A stretch of DNA of 26,271 nt, taken from the NCBI GenBank assembly GCA_964384625.1, contig CAYLNH010000077.1, positions 1 to 26,271 on the forward strand, read 5' to 3'. Within the stretch, counting starts at the first letter, position 1, and each line of letters starts with the position of its first letter. The position numbers were made by a program, and so were the translations under genes. Under the pieces are notes generated by a model. That model was given only the letters and a program-made list of their open reading frames with translations, was not told where the DNA came from and did not search any database. Of this stretch, positions 15,095-21,571 are shown one piece after another. The stretch comes from CAYLNH01 sp964384625. Its GTDB lineage: Bacteria; Verrucomicrobiota; Lentisphaeria; JABSQK01.

Positions 15095-15400
15095 ATGCCA
15101 ACATACGAGTACCGCTGTAACGAGTGTGGCCACGAGTTTGAGGCCTTCCAGCGCATGACCGATGAGCCGTTGTCGAAATGTCCAGAGTGTGAAGGCGCGG
15201 TGAAGCGGTTGATTGGTACGGGTGCGGGGATTATTTTCAAGGGCAGCGGTTTCTATGAGACCGACTACAAACGTGGCGACGGCTACAAGCAGGCCGCCGA
15301 TAAGGAGAAGAGCAGCAGCAGTAGTACGGCCGAGAGCTCAACCGGCTCGAGTTCGGCAAGCTCGACGTCGGAATCGAGCAGCAGCAAGAGTGATGATTAG
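15095..15400 (+). CDS. FmdB-family zinc-ribbon protein with Ser-rich tail
   Basis: The 101-residue product begins MPTYEYRCNECGHEFE, the hallmark of the FmdB (CxxC_CxxC_SSSS) regulatory-type zinc ribbon. Four cysteines (C8, C11, C29, C32) bind one zinc, followed by VKRLIGTGAGIIFKGSGFY, a conserved segment of the family. The tail from about residue 73 is nearly all Ser with some Ala, Thr, Glu and Lys, also typical. The founding member was linked to formamidase regulation, but the family is broad and its biochemical role is unsettled; DNA, RNA or protein binding are all possible. A good promoter sits at 15047-15075. The next gene, 46 nt downstream, also encodes a zinc ribbon. Confidence 0.9.
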   Translation: MPTYEYRCNECGHEFEAFQRMTDEPLSKCPECEGAVKRLIGTGAGIIFKGSGFYETDYKRGDGYKQAADKEKSSSSSTAESSTGSSSASSTSESSSSKSDD

Positions 15401-15446
15401 GCGGACCTTCGGGGCCGCGACGGCGATTTTTAGATAGGAGCAGACC

Positions 15447-16253
15447 ATGATCAACTGTCCCAAATGCGGCGCTGACAACCAGATCGGCGCGATCTTCTGT
15501 CGCGGGTGCGGAGAGAAGTTGGAGTTGGACGAACTGCAACCCGAAACCGTCCAGGAAGCGGCCCGTTCCGCCGAAGGCAAGCCCCGCACCAACTGGTTTG
15601 GGATCATCAAGAATGTGGTCATGCTGGTTTTGCTGGCGCTCACCATTCTGGTGCTTGTATCGCTCTTCCTCAAGCCGCCCGGGGGACTGCCGATGTACGA
15701 GGAACCGGCCGCCAAGAAAACCAAGCAGATCCAAAGCGATCTGGACCGCTTCCAGCGCCAGAAACGCCGGACCTTCTCGTTGGATGAAGACGAACTGAAC
15801 TACCTTGTCCGCCATCTCATGGTGATCACTGAGGAGGAAATCGAGAAGCAGCGCAAGAAGAACATCGAAGACGGCACGAACGCTTTGATGTTGACCGAGT
15901 TTTACATCTACGTCATCGATCCGGAACGCGACCGCGTACGGTTTATCCTGAAGGAAGAGCATACGACGCAAAGCTGGATTCGATTCTACAACATGGTTGA
16001 GGCCGACGTGACTGCGGACAGTACGGGGCTGCACGTGGATATGGACTCGGCGAAGCTGTACATGGGCCGATTCCCGATGCATCTGTTCGGCTTCACCAGC
16101 GAGCGGGTCCTGGGGCATTTCCGCCTGGCTCTGGAGGGCAAGCAGGAGCTCAACCAGCTGATCAAGACGTTCAAGGGCGTCAAGATCGAACAGGATAGGG
16201 TCCGGTTTTCGCGGCGGCCGTCGCGGAAGCGGTCAAAGGACTCGGACGAGTAA
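15447..16253 (+). CDS. Membrane-anchored zinc-ribbon protein of unknown function
   Basis: This 268-residue protein has an N-terminal zinc ribbon of the zinc_ribbon_2 kind (MINCPKCGADN and FCRGCGEKL; cysteines 4, 7, 18 and 21), a polar linker, one TM helix at about 52-75 (VVMLVLLALTILVLVSLFL) and a C-terminal domain of 190 residues with no family I recognise. By the positive-inside rule the ribbon should be cytoplasmic and the large domain extracytoplasmic. The C-terminal domain alternates charged helices (KKTKQIQSDLDRFQRQKRR) and beta-like segments (FYIYVIDPERDRVRFIL), ending in a basic tail. AGGAG precedes the ATG. Probably co-transcribed with the FmdB-like gene 46 nt upstream. It converges with proB, leaving only ten bases between them. 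Confidence 0.8.
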   Translation: MINCPKCGADNQIGAIFCRGCGEKLELDELQPETVQEAARSAEGKPRTNWFGIIKNVVMLVLLALTILVLVSLFLKPPGGLPMYEEPAAKKTKQIQSDLDRFQRQKRRTFSLDEDELNYLVRHLMVITEEEIEKQRKKNIEDGTNALMLTEFYIYVIDPERDRVRFILKEEHTTQSWIRFYNMVEADVTADSTGLHVDMDSAKLYMGRFPMHLFGFTSERVLGHFRLALEGKQELNQLIKTFKGVKIEQDRVRFSRRPSRKRSKDSDE

Positions 16254-16255
16254 CA

Positions 16256-16272
16256 GGGGAGATCTACTCCCC
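16256..16272. terminator. Hairpin in the convergent gap, possible bidirectional terminator
   Basis: GGGGAG (16256-16261) and CTCCCC (16267-16272) form a 6-bp stem with a 5-nt loop between two converging genes; the loop and 3' arm overlap the proB stop. No T-tract follows on either strand, so an intrinsic terminator is only possible. Confidence 0.25.
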
Positions 16273-17427
16273 CCGGTTGGCCTCCACCAGCACCAGGTTG
16301 TTGCGGTGCACCGCCTCATCATAGAGGCATTCTCCAAGGATCTCCTTGAAGCGCGTGCTTTTCTGGCCCTTGATCCGGTCCAGTTCGAGCGCGGTATAAT
16401 TGGAGATACCCATGGCTACGGGGACGCCGGCTTCGTCCTGAATCCGCACGGTATCCCCCTTGCCGAAGTCACCCTCCACAGCGACGATGCCGCTGGCCAG
16501 CAGACTGCGTCCACGCCCGCGCAGGGCCTGGACCGCGCCTTTGTCGATGACCACAATACCGGCGGGATCGGCGAAAAACGCCAGCCAGCGTTTGGCGCCG
16601 GCCAGTTGCCCGGCCGGCGGGACGAACAGCGTGCCGACGTCTTCGGCGTTCAGGATAAGGTCGAGCACGGCGAAGTCGCTGCCGTCGGCGATCCACAGCC
16701 ATTCACCGGCTTCGTTGACCAGTTCGGCGGCGTCCAGTTTGGTTGCCATACCGCCGGTGGAAAACGGGTTGCCGTCGGTGCCCGCCGCCATGCCGCGGAG
16801 CGCCGGCGTGATGCCTTCGACCAAGCTGATGCGTTCGGTCAGTTCGCCGCCTTCGCGGGCGTAGAGCCCGTCCATGGTGGTCAGCAGAACCGTCATGTCC
16901 GCCCGAATCATGGTGCCGACGAGGGCGGCCAGCCGGTCATTATCGCCGAACCGGATTTCATCCACCGAGACGACATCGTTCTCGTTGATGATCGGCAGGT
17001 GGCCGTTGCTGAGCAGGGCGTTGATGCAATTCCGGACGTTCAGGTGGCGCTGGCGATCTTTGACGTCGTCCCATGAGAGCAGGATCTGGGCGCAATGGAA
17101 GCCGTGCTGCTGGCAGGCGGTTTCATACAGCGACATCAGCCGGCTCTGGCCGATGGCGGCCAGGCCCTGAAGCAGCGGCAGGTGGCTGGGGCGTTTGGCG
17201 GCCTGCGTCAGCATCATGCCCGCGGCAATCGCGCCGGAACTGACGAGAACGACCTCGAAGCCGCGATTCCGGGCCGCCGCCAGCTGGCGGATCAGTTGTT
17301 CGATGCGAACCTGTTTCGGCGTGTCCGCCATATCGGTCAGCAGCCGGGAACCGACCTTGACAACAATCCGGCTGGAGCCTTCGACAGCTTGCCGGCGGCG
17401 GTCATGATTCTGTTTGGGACTGGCCAT
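16264..17427 (-). CDS. proB: Glutamate 5-kinase with C-terminal PUA domain
   Basis: This 387-residue cytosolic enzyme phosphorylates glutamate in the first step of proline synthesis. The amino-acid-kinase domain (about 15-270) shows RIVVKVGSRLLT, LVSSGAIAAGM, QILLSWDDVKDRQRHLNVRN, INENDVVSVDEIRFGDND and TTMDGLYAREGGEL. The PUA domain (about 280-375) contains IVVIDKGAVQALRGRGRSLLASGIVAVEGDF. The sequence GNPFSTGGMATKLDAAE matches the kinase's GTGGMxTKxxAA element. Length is slightly above E. coli (367). ATG 17427 is chosen over a longer reading because the extra N-terminus (ISEGNRA and upstream) antisense-overlaps nothing useful and overlaps ytxJ. It lies 13 nt downstream of ytxJ; no proA is in the window. 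Confidence 0.95.
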   Translation of the reverse strand: MASPKQNHDRRRQAVEGSSRIVVKVGSRLLTDMADTPKQVRIEQLIRQLAAARNRGFEVVLVSSGAIAAGMMLTQAAKRPSHLPLLQGLAAIGQSRLMSLYETACQQHGFHCAQILLSWDDVKDRQRHLNVRNCINALLSNGHLPIINENDVVSVDEIRFGDNDRLAALVGTMIRADMTVLLTTMDGLYAREGGELTERISLVEGITPALRGMAAGTDGNPFSTGGMATKLDAAELVNEAGEWLWIADGSDFAVLDLILNAEDVGTLFVPPAGQLAGAKRWLAFFADPAGIVVIDKGAVQALRGRGRSLLASGIVAVEGDFGKGDTVRIQDEAGVPVAMGISNYTALELDRIKGQKSTRFKEILGECLYDEAVHRNNLVLVEANRGE

Positions 17428-17440
17428 GGCCCGGTTCCCT

Positions 17441-17779
17441 TCAGAGATTGGCGGCGACGGCTTCGGCGAGGCGATCGGCCGTGATGCCGGTGTGCGAAGC
17501 GTCCCAGACGGCTGTGCCGTCAACGACGAGGATGGCCTGCGGCGACTGGTGGGTGATGCCGGTTTTCTCGGCGATCGCCGCGGAGACGTCGCGGTGAGCG
17601 ATGAGGTCCAGGTGGGTCAACAGGATCGTGGTGGACGGCTCGAGTTGTTCGGCGAACCTGGCGTACTCCTGGTCGGCGAAGGTGCTGATCGGGCATTGCG
17701 TACTGTGTTTGAACAACAGCACGGGCCGGCCGTCGGCCAGGACGGCGTCGAGGTCGGCGATGGAGGTAAGCTGCTTCAT
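17441..17779 (-). CDS. ytxJ: YtxJ-type monothiol bacilliredoxin
   Basis: The 112-residue thioredoxin-fold protein carries LLFKHSTQCPIS, the signature of the YtxJ/BrxC family (DUF2847), with the single active-site cysteine C29; there is no CxxC. QSPQAILVVDG is the expected cis-Pro region. Family members reduce mixed disulfides between proteins and bacillithiol. Its presence hints at a bacillithiol or similar thiol in this organism, though no biosynthesis gene is in the window. ATG 17779 is chosen because the domain begins just after it; a longer reading from 17845 lacks support. The ribosome binding site is weak (AGGCG). proB follows 13 nt downstream, so the pair is probably co-transcribed, with no obvious functional link. 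Confidence 0.88.
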   Translation of the reverse strand: MKQLTSIADLDAVLADGRPVLLFKHSTQCPISTFADQEYARFAEQLEPSTTILLTHLDLIAHRDVSAAIAEKTGITHQSPQAILVVDGTAVWDASHTGITADRLAEAVAANL

Positions 17780-17817
17780 GAATGGCGCCTGGTTGAATGG
17801 TGAATGACTGCGGCCGG

Positions 17818-17845
17818 AAGATAATCGGATGCGGCGCCAAATCAA
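17818..17845 (-). promoter_or_regulatory. Predicted promoter of ytxJ-proB
   Basis: On the minus strand TTGATT (17845-17840) and TATCTT (17823-17818) are 16 bp apart, each matching 4/6 of the consensus, 39 bp upstream of ytxJ. An arm of the inverted repeat at 17836-17879 overlaps the -35 element. Confidence 0.38.
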
Positions 17846-17879
17846 GGGTCGGCGGCGGGGCGGGGGAGCGTGATTTGGC
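17836..17879. repeat. Wide inverted repeat in the ytxJ/regulator intergenic region
   Basis: GCCAAATCA (17836-17844) and TGATTTGGC (17871-17879) are perfect 9-bp inverted copies separated by 26 bp. They lie between the divergent ytxJ and XRE-receiver genes; the first arm overlaps the predicted ytxJ -35. This could be a two-site operator, possibly for the adjacent XRE-type regulator. Confidence 0.4.
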
Positions 17880-17943
17880 CGGCGCTGTGGTGCGGGACAG
17901 TTCCGGCGGGGGTAAAAATCGGCGAAAAACTCCTTGAATCTGC

Positions 17944-17971
17944 TTAAAGCTCACGGCGACGGTGATATAGT
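17944..17971 (+). promoter_or_regulatory. Predicted promoter of the regulator-kinase-phosphatase operon
   Basis: TTAAAG (17944-17949) and TATAGT (17966-17971, 5/6 consensus) are 16 bp apart, 37 bp upstream of the XRE-receiver gene. The -35 element is poor (3/6), as is usual for an activated promoter. Confidence 0.38.
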
Positions 17972-18008
17972 ACGGCTCAAATTCAAATCTAGGAGAAACT
18001 CGGAGAGC

Positions 18009-18596
18009 ATGTCTGGCGATACCAAAGAAAGTCTGTCGGTCCCCGATAAGATTCGGACCATCCGCAAAGCGAAAGGTTTTTCGCAAGAGGAACTGGCCCG
18101 GACATTGAAGGTTTCCTTCCCTACCGTTAATGCGTGGGAGCGCGGCAAGTCCCAGCCCTATCCCCGGCACCAGAAGGCGATCGATGACCTTTACAGCGAG
18201 GTGATTGGGGAGAAGGAGCGGCAGATCGTGTTGATTGTCGAAGACGATCAGTCGTCCGGCATGGTCCTGGCTGAATACGTCAAGATGGCTTTGCCCGAGT
18301 GGCGGTCCGAAGTGATCGACAACGGCTACGATGCGATCCTGCGCATCGGCATTGCGAAACCGGCGGTTGTGTTGCTCGACATCATGATGCCGGAGATCGA
18401 CGGCCTCAAGGTCTTCGAGCGGATTCAGGAGATGGACGATCTGAAAGACACCCGGGTCATCTTCGTTACGGCGGCGACGGACGAAGCGATCCTGAGCAAA
18501 GCTCGAAATGCCGGCGCCTATGCCCTGGTGCAGAAACCGCTGAAACGTCAGGAAATCATCGACATTCTGAAGGTGGCTGCCCAAGTTGAGGCATGA
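18009..18596 (+). CDS. XRE-HTH/receiver fusion response regulator
   Basis: This 195-residue regulator has an XRE-type (Cro/C1) helix-turn-helix at about 12-66 (IRTIRKAKGFSQEELARTL, SFPTVNAWERGKSQP) followed by a CheY-like receiver at about 72-192. Receiver residues are intact: acidic pair D79-D80 (VEDD), phospho-acceptor D124 (LLDIMMPEIDG), the Thr of FVTAATD and K176 in QKPLKR. The order, DNA-binding first and receiver last, is the reverse of ordinary response regulators. The XRE half should bind operator DNA and the receiver should switch it on phosphorylation. ATG 18009 is supported by GGAGAGC; an upstream ATG-less start at 17934 overlaps the promoter. Its stop overlaps the kinase start (ATGA), so the kinase is almost certainly its partner. 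Confidence 0.9.
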   Translation: MSGDTKESLSVPDKIRTIRKAKGFSQEELARTLKVSFPTVNAWERGKSQPYPRHQKAIDDLYSEVIGEKERQIVLIVEDDQSSGMVLAEYVKMALPEWRSEVIDNGYDAILRIGIAKPAVVLLDIMMPEIDGLKVFERIQEMDDLKDTRVIFVTAATDEAILSKARNAGAYALVQKPLKRQEIIDILKVAAQVEA

Positions 18597-20332
18597 GCAT
18601 TTTCCGCTCACATCTTTTCCCCCACATCGCCTTCGTTTCCATCCTTGCCGCGGTCACATTTTTCGGTTTGACCCGACTGCGCCGCGGTCTTGCCGAAACC
18701 CGGGAAACCCGGCGGCGGCATCAACATGCCTGGTCGGCGATTCAGCGTTGTGAGCAAATCCGCCAACGCCTGCGCTTCTGCCGTTCCCGCATTGACCGGG
18801 GCGATCCCCCCGATCGCCCGCCGCGGCGCGATCCGCTGTTTGCCACAGAGTACGATTCGGTCAGTGATGCGTTGTCCGAGGCCGCTGCGGACTTCGCCCA
18901 ACTGAGTGAGGTGCACTCCCGTCAGCTGCAGAAGATCGACGAGTCCTTCCGGGAGTTGATCGCTTCGGACCTGTCGGCCGAGGAGTTCAACGAAGAAGCA
19001 ACCCAGCGGATGTTCGTGCTTGATCTGGTGGTTGACAAGACCGAAGAGGTCGCCCGGGCAGATCTGGACGCCTTATCGAAGCAGTTGTTTGAGGCGGAGA
19101 ATCAGTTCGGTAAAGACGCCATGTTGGTCTTCGTTCTCCTGGTGATTCTGGCCCTGTCCTACCTCTACGCCGTCAACTGGCTGTTGGCCCGGCCGATCTA
19201 CAGTCTGGCGGCAACCGCCCGGGAAGTGACGGAGGGGGATCTGCGAGCCCGGGCCCGCGCCAATTTCGACGGTCCCGTGTCCCAGCTCGCACGCGATTTC
19301 AACAACATGGTGGATATCCTCGTGGCCAGTCTGGCCGAGGAAGAAAAGGCCGTTCGCAAGTTGCGGGTGCAGGCGCGCGCGCTGAAGGAGGCCAACGAAC
19401 ACAAAAGCCGGTTCCTGGCCAACGTGAGCCATGAACTGAAAACTCCGCTCAACGCGATTATCGGATTCGCCGATATCCTGCAGGCCGCCGGCGAGACCGG
19501 TCTCACTGACCAGCAGCGGGACTACCTCAACCGCATCTTCGTCGCCGGCAACCACCTCCTGGGAATGATCAGCGATCTGATTGATCTGGCAAAGCTGGAC
19601 CTCGACGCACTCAACCTGAAGAACGAACCGTGCGACCTGGCTGTGGTCGCTGCCGAAGCGCGGGACATGATGGCCGCGGCGGTCGAGAAGAAGGGCCTGG
19701 AACTGGTCATGAAGGCCCCAAACGAGGTCGAAGCGACGATCGACGGCCGCCGCGTCAAGCAGATCCTGATCAACCTGCTGTCCAACGCCATCAAATTTAC
19801 GCGGGAGGGCGGCAGGATCGAACTGTCCCTGGACGCCGACGACACCGAGGTCGTCCTGCGGGTCCGCGACAACGGTATCGGCATATCCAGAGCGAACCAG
19901 AAACGGATTTTTGAAGATTTCGTCCAGTTGGACTCTGCCCTGCACCGTCAGCATGAGGGGACCGGAATCGGCTTGACGCTGACGCGCCGGCTCGTGGAAC
20001 TGATGACCGGACGCCTGGAACTGGAGAGTGACGAAGACAAAGGCAGCACGTTTTCTGTGTTCCTGCCCCGGCGGTTGAAAGTGAAAGACACCGCGGCGAC
20101 AAAGGCCGACGCCGCCGACCGCAGCGATGGGGGGGAAGCGGAATCCGCTGGTCCGCCGCTTGCGGCTGACGACAGCGATGACGCCGACAAACCTGGTGGC
20201 GCCGACAAACCTGATGGCGCCGACAAATCTGATGGCGCCGACAAACCTGACGACGCCGACAAATCTGATGGCACCGACAAATCTGATGACGAAGCGACGG
20301 CAAAGAATGAGGCCGGGGAGGGCGCCGGATGA
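18593..20332 (+). CDS. Membrane sensor histidine kinase with repetitive acidic tail
   Basis: This 579-residue inner-membrane kinase should phosphorylate the adjacent XRE-receiver protein. TM1 is at about 8-26; an extracytoplasmic helical sensor region runs to 175 and looks like a four-helix bundle; TM2 is at 176-198; a HAMP domain (PIYSLAATAREVTEGDL) runs to about 250. HisKA has H280 in NVSHELKTPLN. HATPase_c has the N box NLLSNAIKF (N394, N398), G1 DNGIGIS (D426), F box and GTGIGLTLTRRL. No receiver or Hpt domain is attached. From about 500 the protein is a Lys/Asp/Ala-rich tail with six 6-residue repeats (529-564). ATGA overlaps join it to the regulator upstream and to the App1-like gene downstream. 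The signal sensed is unknown. Confidence 0.94.
   Translation: MSIFRSHLFPHIAFVSILAAVTFFGLTRLRRGLAETRETRRRHQHAWSAIQRCEQIRQRLRFCRSRIDRGDPPDRPPRRDPLFATEYDSVSDALSEAAADFAQLSEVHSRQLQKIDESFRELIASDLSAEEFNEEATQRMFVLDLVVDKTEEVARADLDALSKQLFEAENQFGKDAMLVFVLLVILALSYLYAVNWLLARPIYSLAATAREVTEGDLRARARANFDGPVSQLARDFNNMVDILVASLAEEEKAVRKLRVQARALKEANEHKSRFLANVSHELKTPLNAIIGFADILQAAGETGLTDQQRDYLNRIFVAGNHLLGMISDLIDLAKLDLDALNLKNEPCDLAVVAAEARDMMAAAVEKKGLELVMKAPNEVEATIDGRRVKQILINLLSNAIKFTREGGRIELSLDADDTEVVLRVRDNGIGISRANQKRIFEDFVQLDSALHRQHEGTGIGLTLTRRLVELMTGRLELESDEDKGSTFSVFLPRRLKVKDTAATKADAADRSDGGEAESAGPPLAADDSDDADKPGGADKPDGADKSDGADKPDDADKSDGTDKSDDEATAKNEAGEGAG
20177..20284 (+). repeat. Six 18-bp tandem repeats in the kinase tail
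   Basis: Six consecutive 18-bp units encode DDADKP, GGADKP, DGADKS, DGADKP, DDADKS and DGTDKS. The core GCCGACAAA (ACCGACAAA in the last) is kept in every unit, so the array probably arose by slippage or recent duplication. It stays in frame when units are gained or lost. Confidence 0.9.
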
Positions 20333-21399
20333 AATGGACCTTGTTGAGCGCCCTCGTCTACGGAGTGATGATCATGACTGTTGACGGCGGCGGCGGCATC
20401 GCTGCAGACGAAGATGTCGTGTGCTTCCCGGTCTACGCATGTTGGAATGCCGAGGATAAAGAATGGCGCGCCGCCCTGCATGGTTGGATCTTCGAGCGCG
20501 AATCCGATTCGGCCGGACGCGCGGCATTGATTCGCGGCTTACACCGGGCCCTGGGGTTGAGCCGGGCGGCCACAGCCAGGCAGACGTCGTATCGGCGCCT
20601 GCGGTATTTCGTGGTGGACAATGAACGCGGCAAGCAATTGTCGGTGAGGGTGGGCAAATCAATTACTGAACTGGGCCGATCGGCGGCCAACGGGCATTTC
20701 ACCGGGGAGGTCCGTTTCCCGGCCAACGACCAGCCTTTGCATACTTTCCAGGTCGTTATGCCGGCCGGCGACAAACGGCGTTTCACCGGCGAGATCGACC
20801 TGATCCCGAAACGCGGCGTCAGTGTGATTTCAGATATTGACGACACGATCAAACAGAGCGAGGTCCTCGATCGGAAGAAGCTGCTGGCGAACACCTTTTG
20901 CCGGGCGTTCAGCCCGGTAAAGGGGATGTCGGAGTGCTACGCGGCGTGGCAACGGGCCGGCTGCCGTTTTCATTACGTGACCGGGAGTCCGTGGCAGCTC
21001 TACGTTCCGCTGCGGACATTTTTTGATCGGGTCGGCTATCCGCGGGGCAGTTTTCACATGAAGGACTTCCGCGTCAAAGACCGAACGGTTGCCAATCTTC
21101 TGGCGGACCCGGAAGCGGCGAAGAAGGCGATTCTCACGCGGATTCTGCAGGATTTCCCGCAGCGCCGGTTTGTGTTGGTCGGCGATTCCGGCGAGAAAGA
21201 TGCGTCGGTGTACGCGGCAATTGCCCGCCGGCATCCGCAGCAGGTGGCGCACATCTACATTCGGGCGGTCATCCCAAAACATGTTAAGCGCGAGCATTTT
21301 GCGGCTGTGTTCAAGGGGGTGGCCGCGGCGCGGTGGAGCGTTTTTCGTGACGGCTCGGAACTGCCGCGGCGGCCGGCGTGGCTGCAACCGGCGGATTAA
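20329..21399 (+). CDS. App1-type phosphatidate phosphatase (DUF2183), probably exported
   Basis: The 356-residue product carries the HAD-like App1 catalytic domain at about 165-320: D169-I-D171-D-T173 (DxDxT motif of Mg-dependent phosphatidate phosphatases), then YVTGSPWQLY, FHMKDFRVKD, and VLVGDSGEKD. The family dephosphorylates phosphatidate to diacylglycerol in yeast App1; bacterial substrates are less certain. The N-terminal region (30-160), with VCFPVYACWN and LHGWIFERE, is the usual bacterial companion domain. Residues 1-26 look like a signal peptide (MKWTLLSALVYGVMIMTVDG, cleavage near IAA/DED), placing the enzyme outside the inner membrane, though this is weaker than a classic signal. 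GGGAGG precedes the ATG, which overlaps the kinase stop (ATGA). Genetic coupling implies it is the output or a control point of the two-component system. Confidence 0.88.
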   Translation: MKWTLLSALVYGVMIMTVDGGGGIAADEDVVCFPVYACWNAEDKEWRAALHGWIFERESDSAGRAALIRGLHRALGLSRAATARQTSYRRLRYFVVDNERGKQLSVRVGKSITELGRSAANGHFTGEVRFPANDQPLHTFQVVMPAGDKRRFTGEIDLIPKRGVSVISDIDDTIKQSEVLDRKKLLANTFCRAFSPVKGMSECYAAWQRAGCRFHYVTGSPWQLYVPLRTFFDRVGYPRGSFHMKDFRVKDRTVANLLADPEAAKKAILTRILQDFPQRRFVLVGDSGEKDASVYAAIARRHPQQVAHIYIRAVIPKHVKREHFAAVFKGVAAARWSVFRDGSELPRRPAWLQPAD

Positions 21400-21469
21400 G
21401 CCGTGGAAATCGTTATGTTACAGCGAGCTTCGCGCGTTTCCGGGAGGCAGTTTTTTTGCTTCGTGAAGC

Positions 21470-21498
21470 TTGATTCCAGGCGAAACAACCGTTACTAT
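21470..21498 (+). promoter_or_regulatory. Predicted promoter of the TLKIKAP repeat protein gene
   Basis: TTGATT (21470-21475), a 17-bp spacer and TACTAT (21493-21498) each match 4/6 of the consensus. The leader would be about 67 nt, ending in GAGGAG before the ATG. Confidence 0.45.
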
Positions 21499-21571
21499 AG
21501 CCGATAGATGCGGCTACAGAATGTTTCGCACCCAGTGGTTGGGAACATTGATTTAGAACGAGGAGTGGATC

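Noticed and set aside
20177..20284. Tandem repeat considered as a CRISPR array.
   Set aside because: Units are 18 bp with no spacers, are in frame with the kinase, and no cas genes are present.
19797..20303. Minus-strand frame with repeated CRRHQI-like units.
   Set aside because: It is the antisense reading of the 18-bp kinase-tail repeats, not a separate repeat protein.
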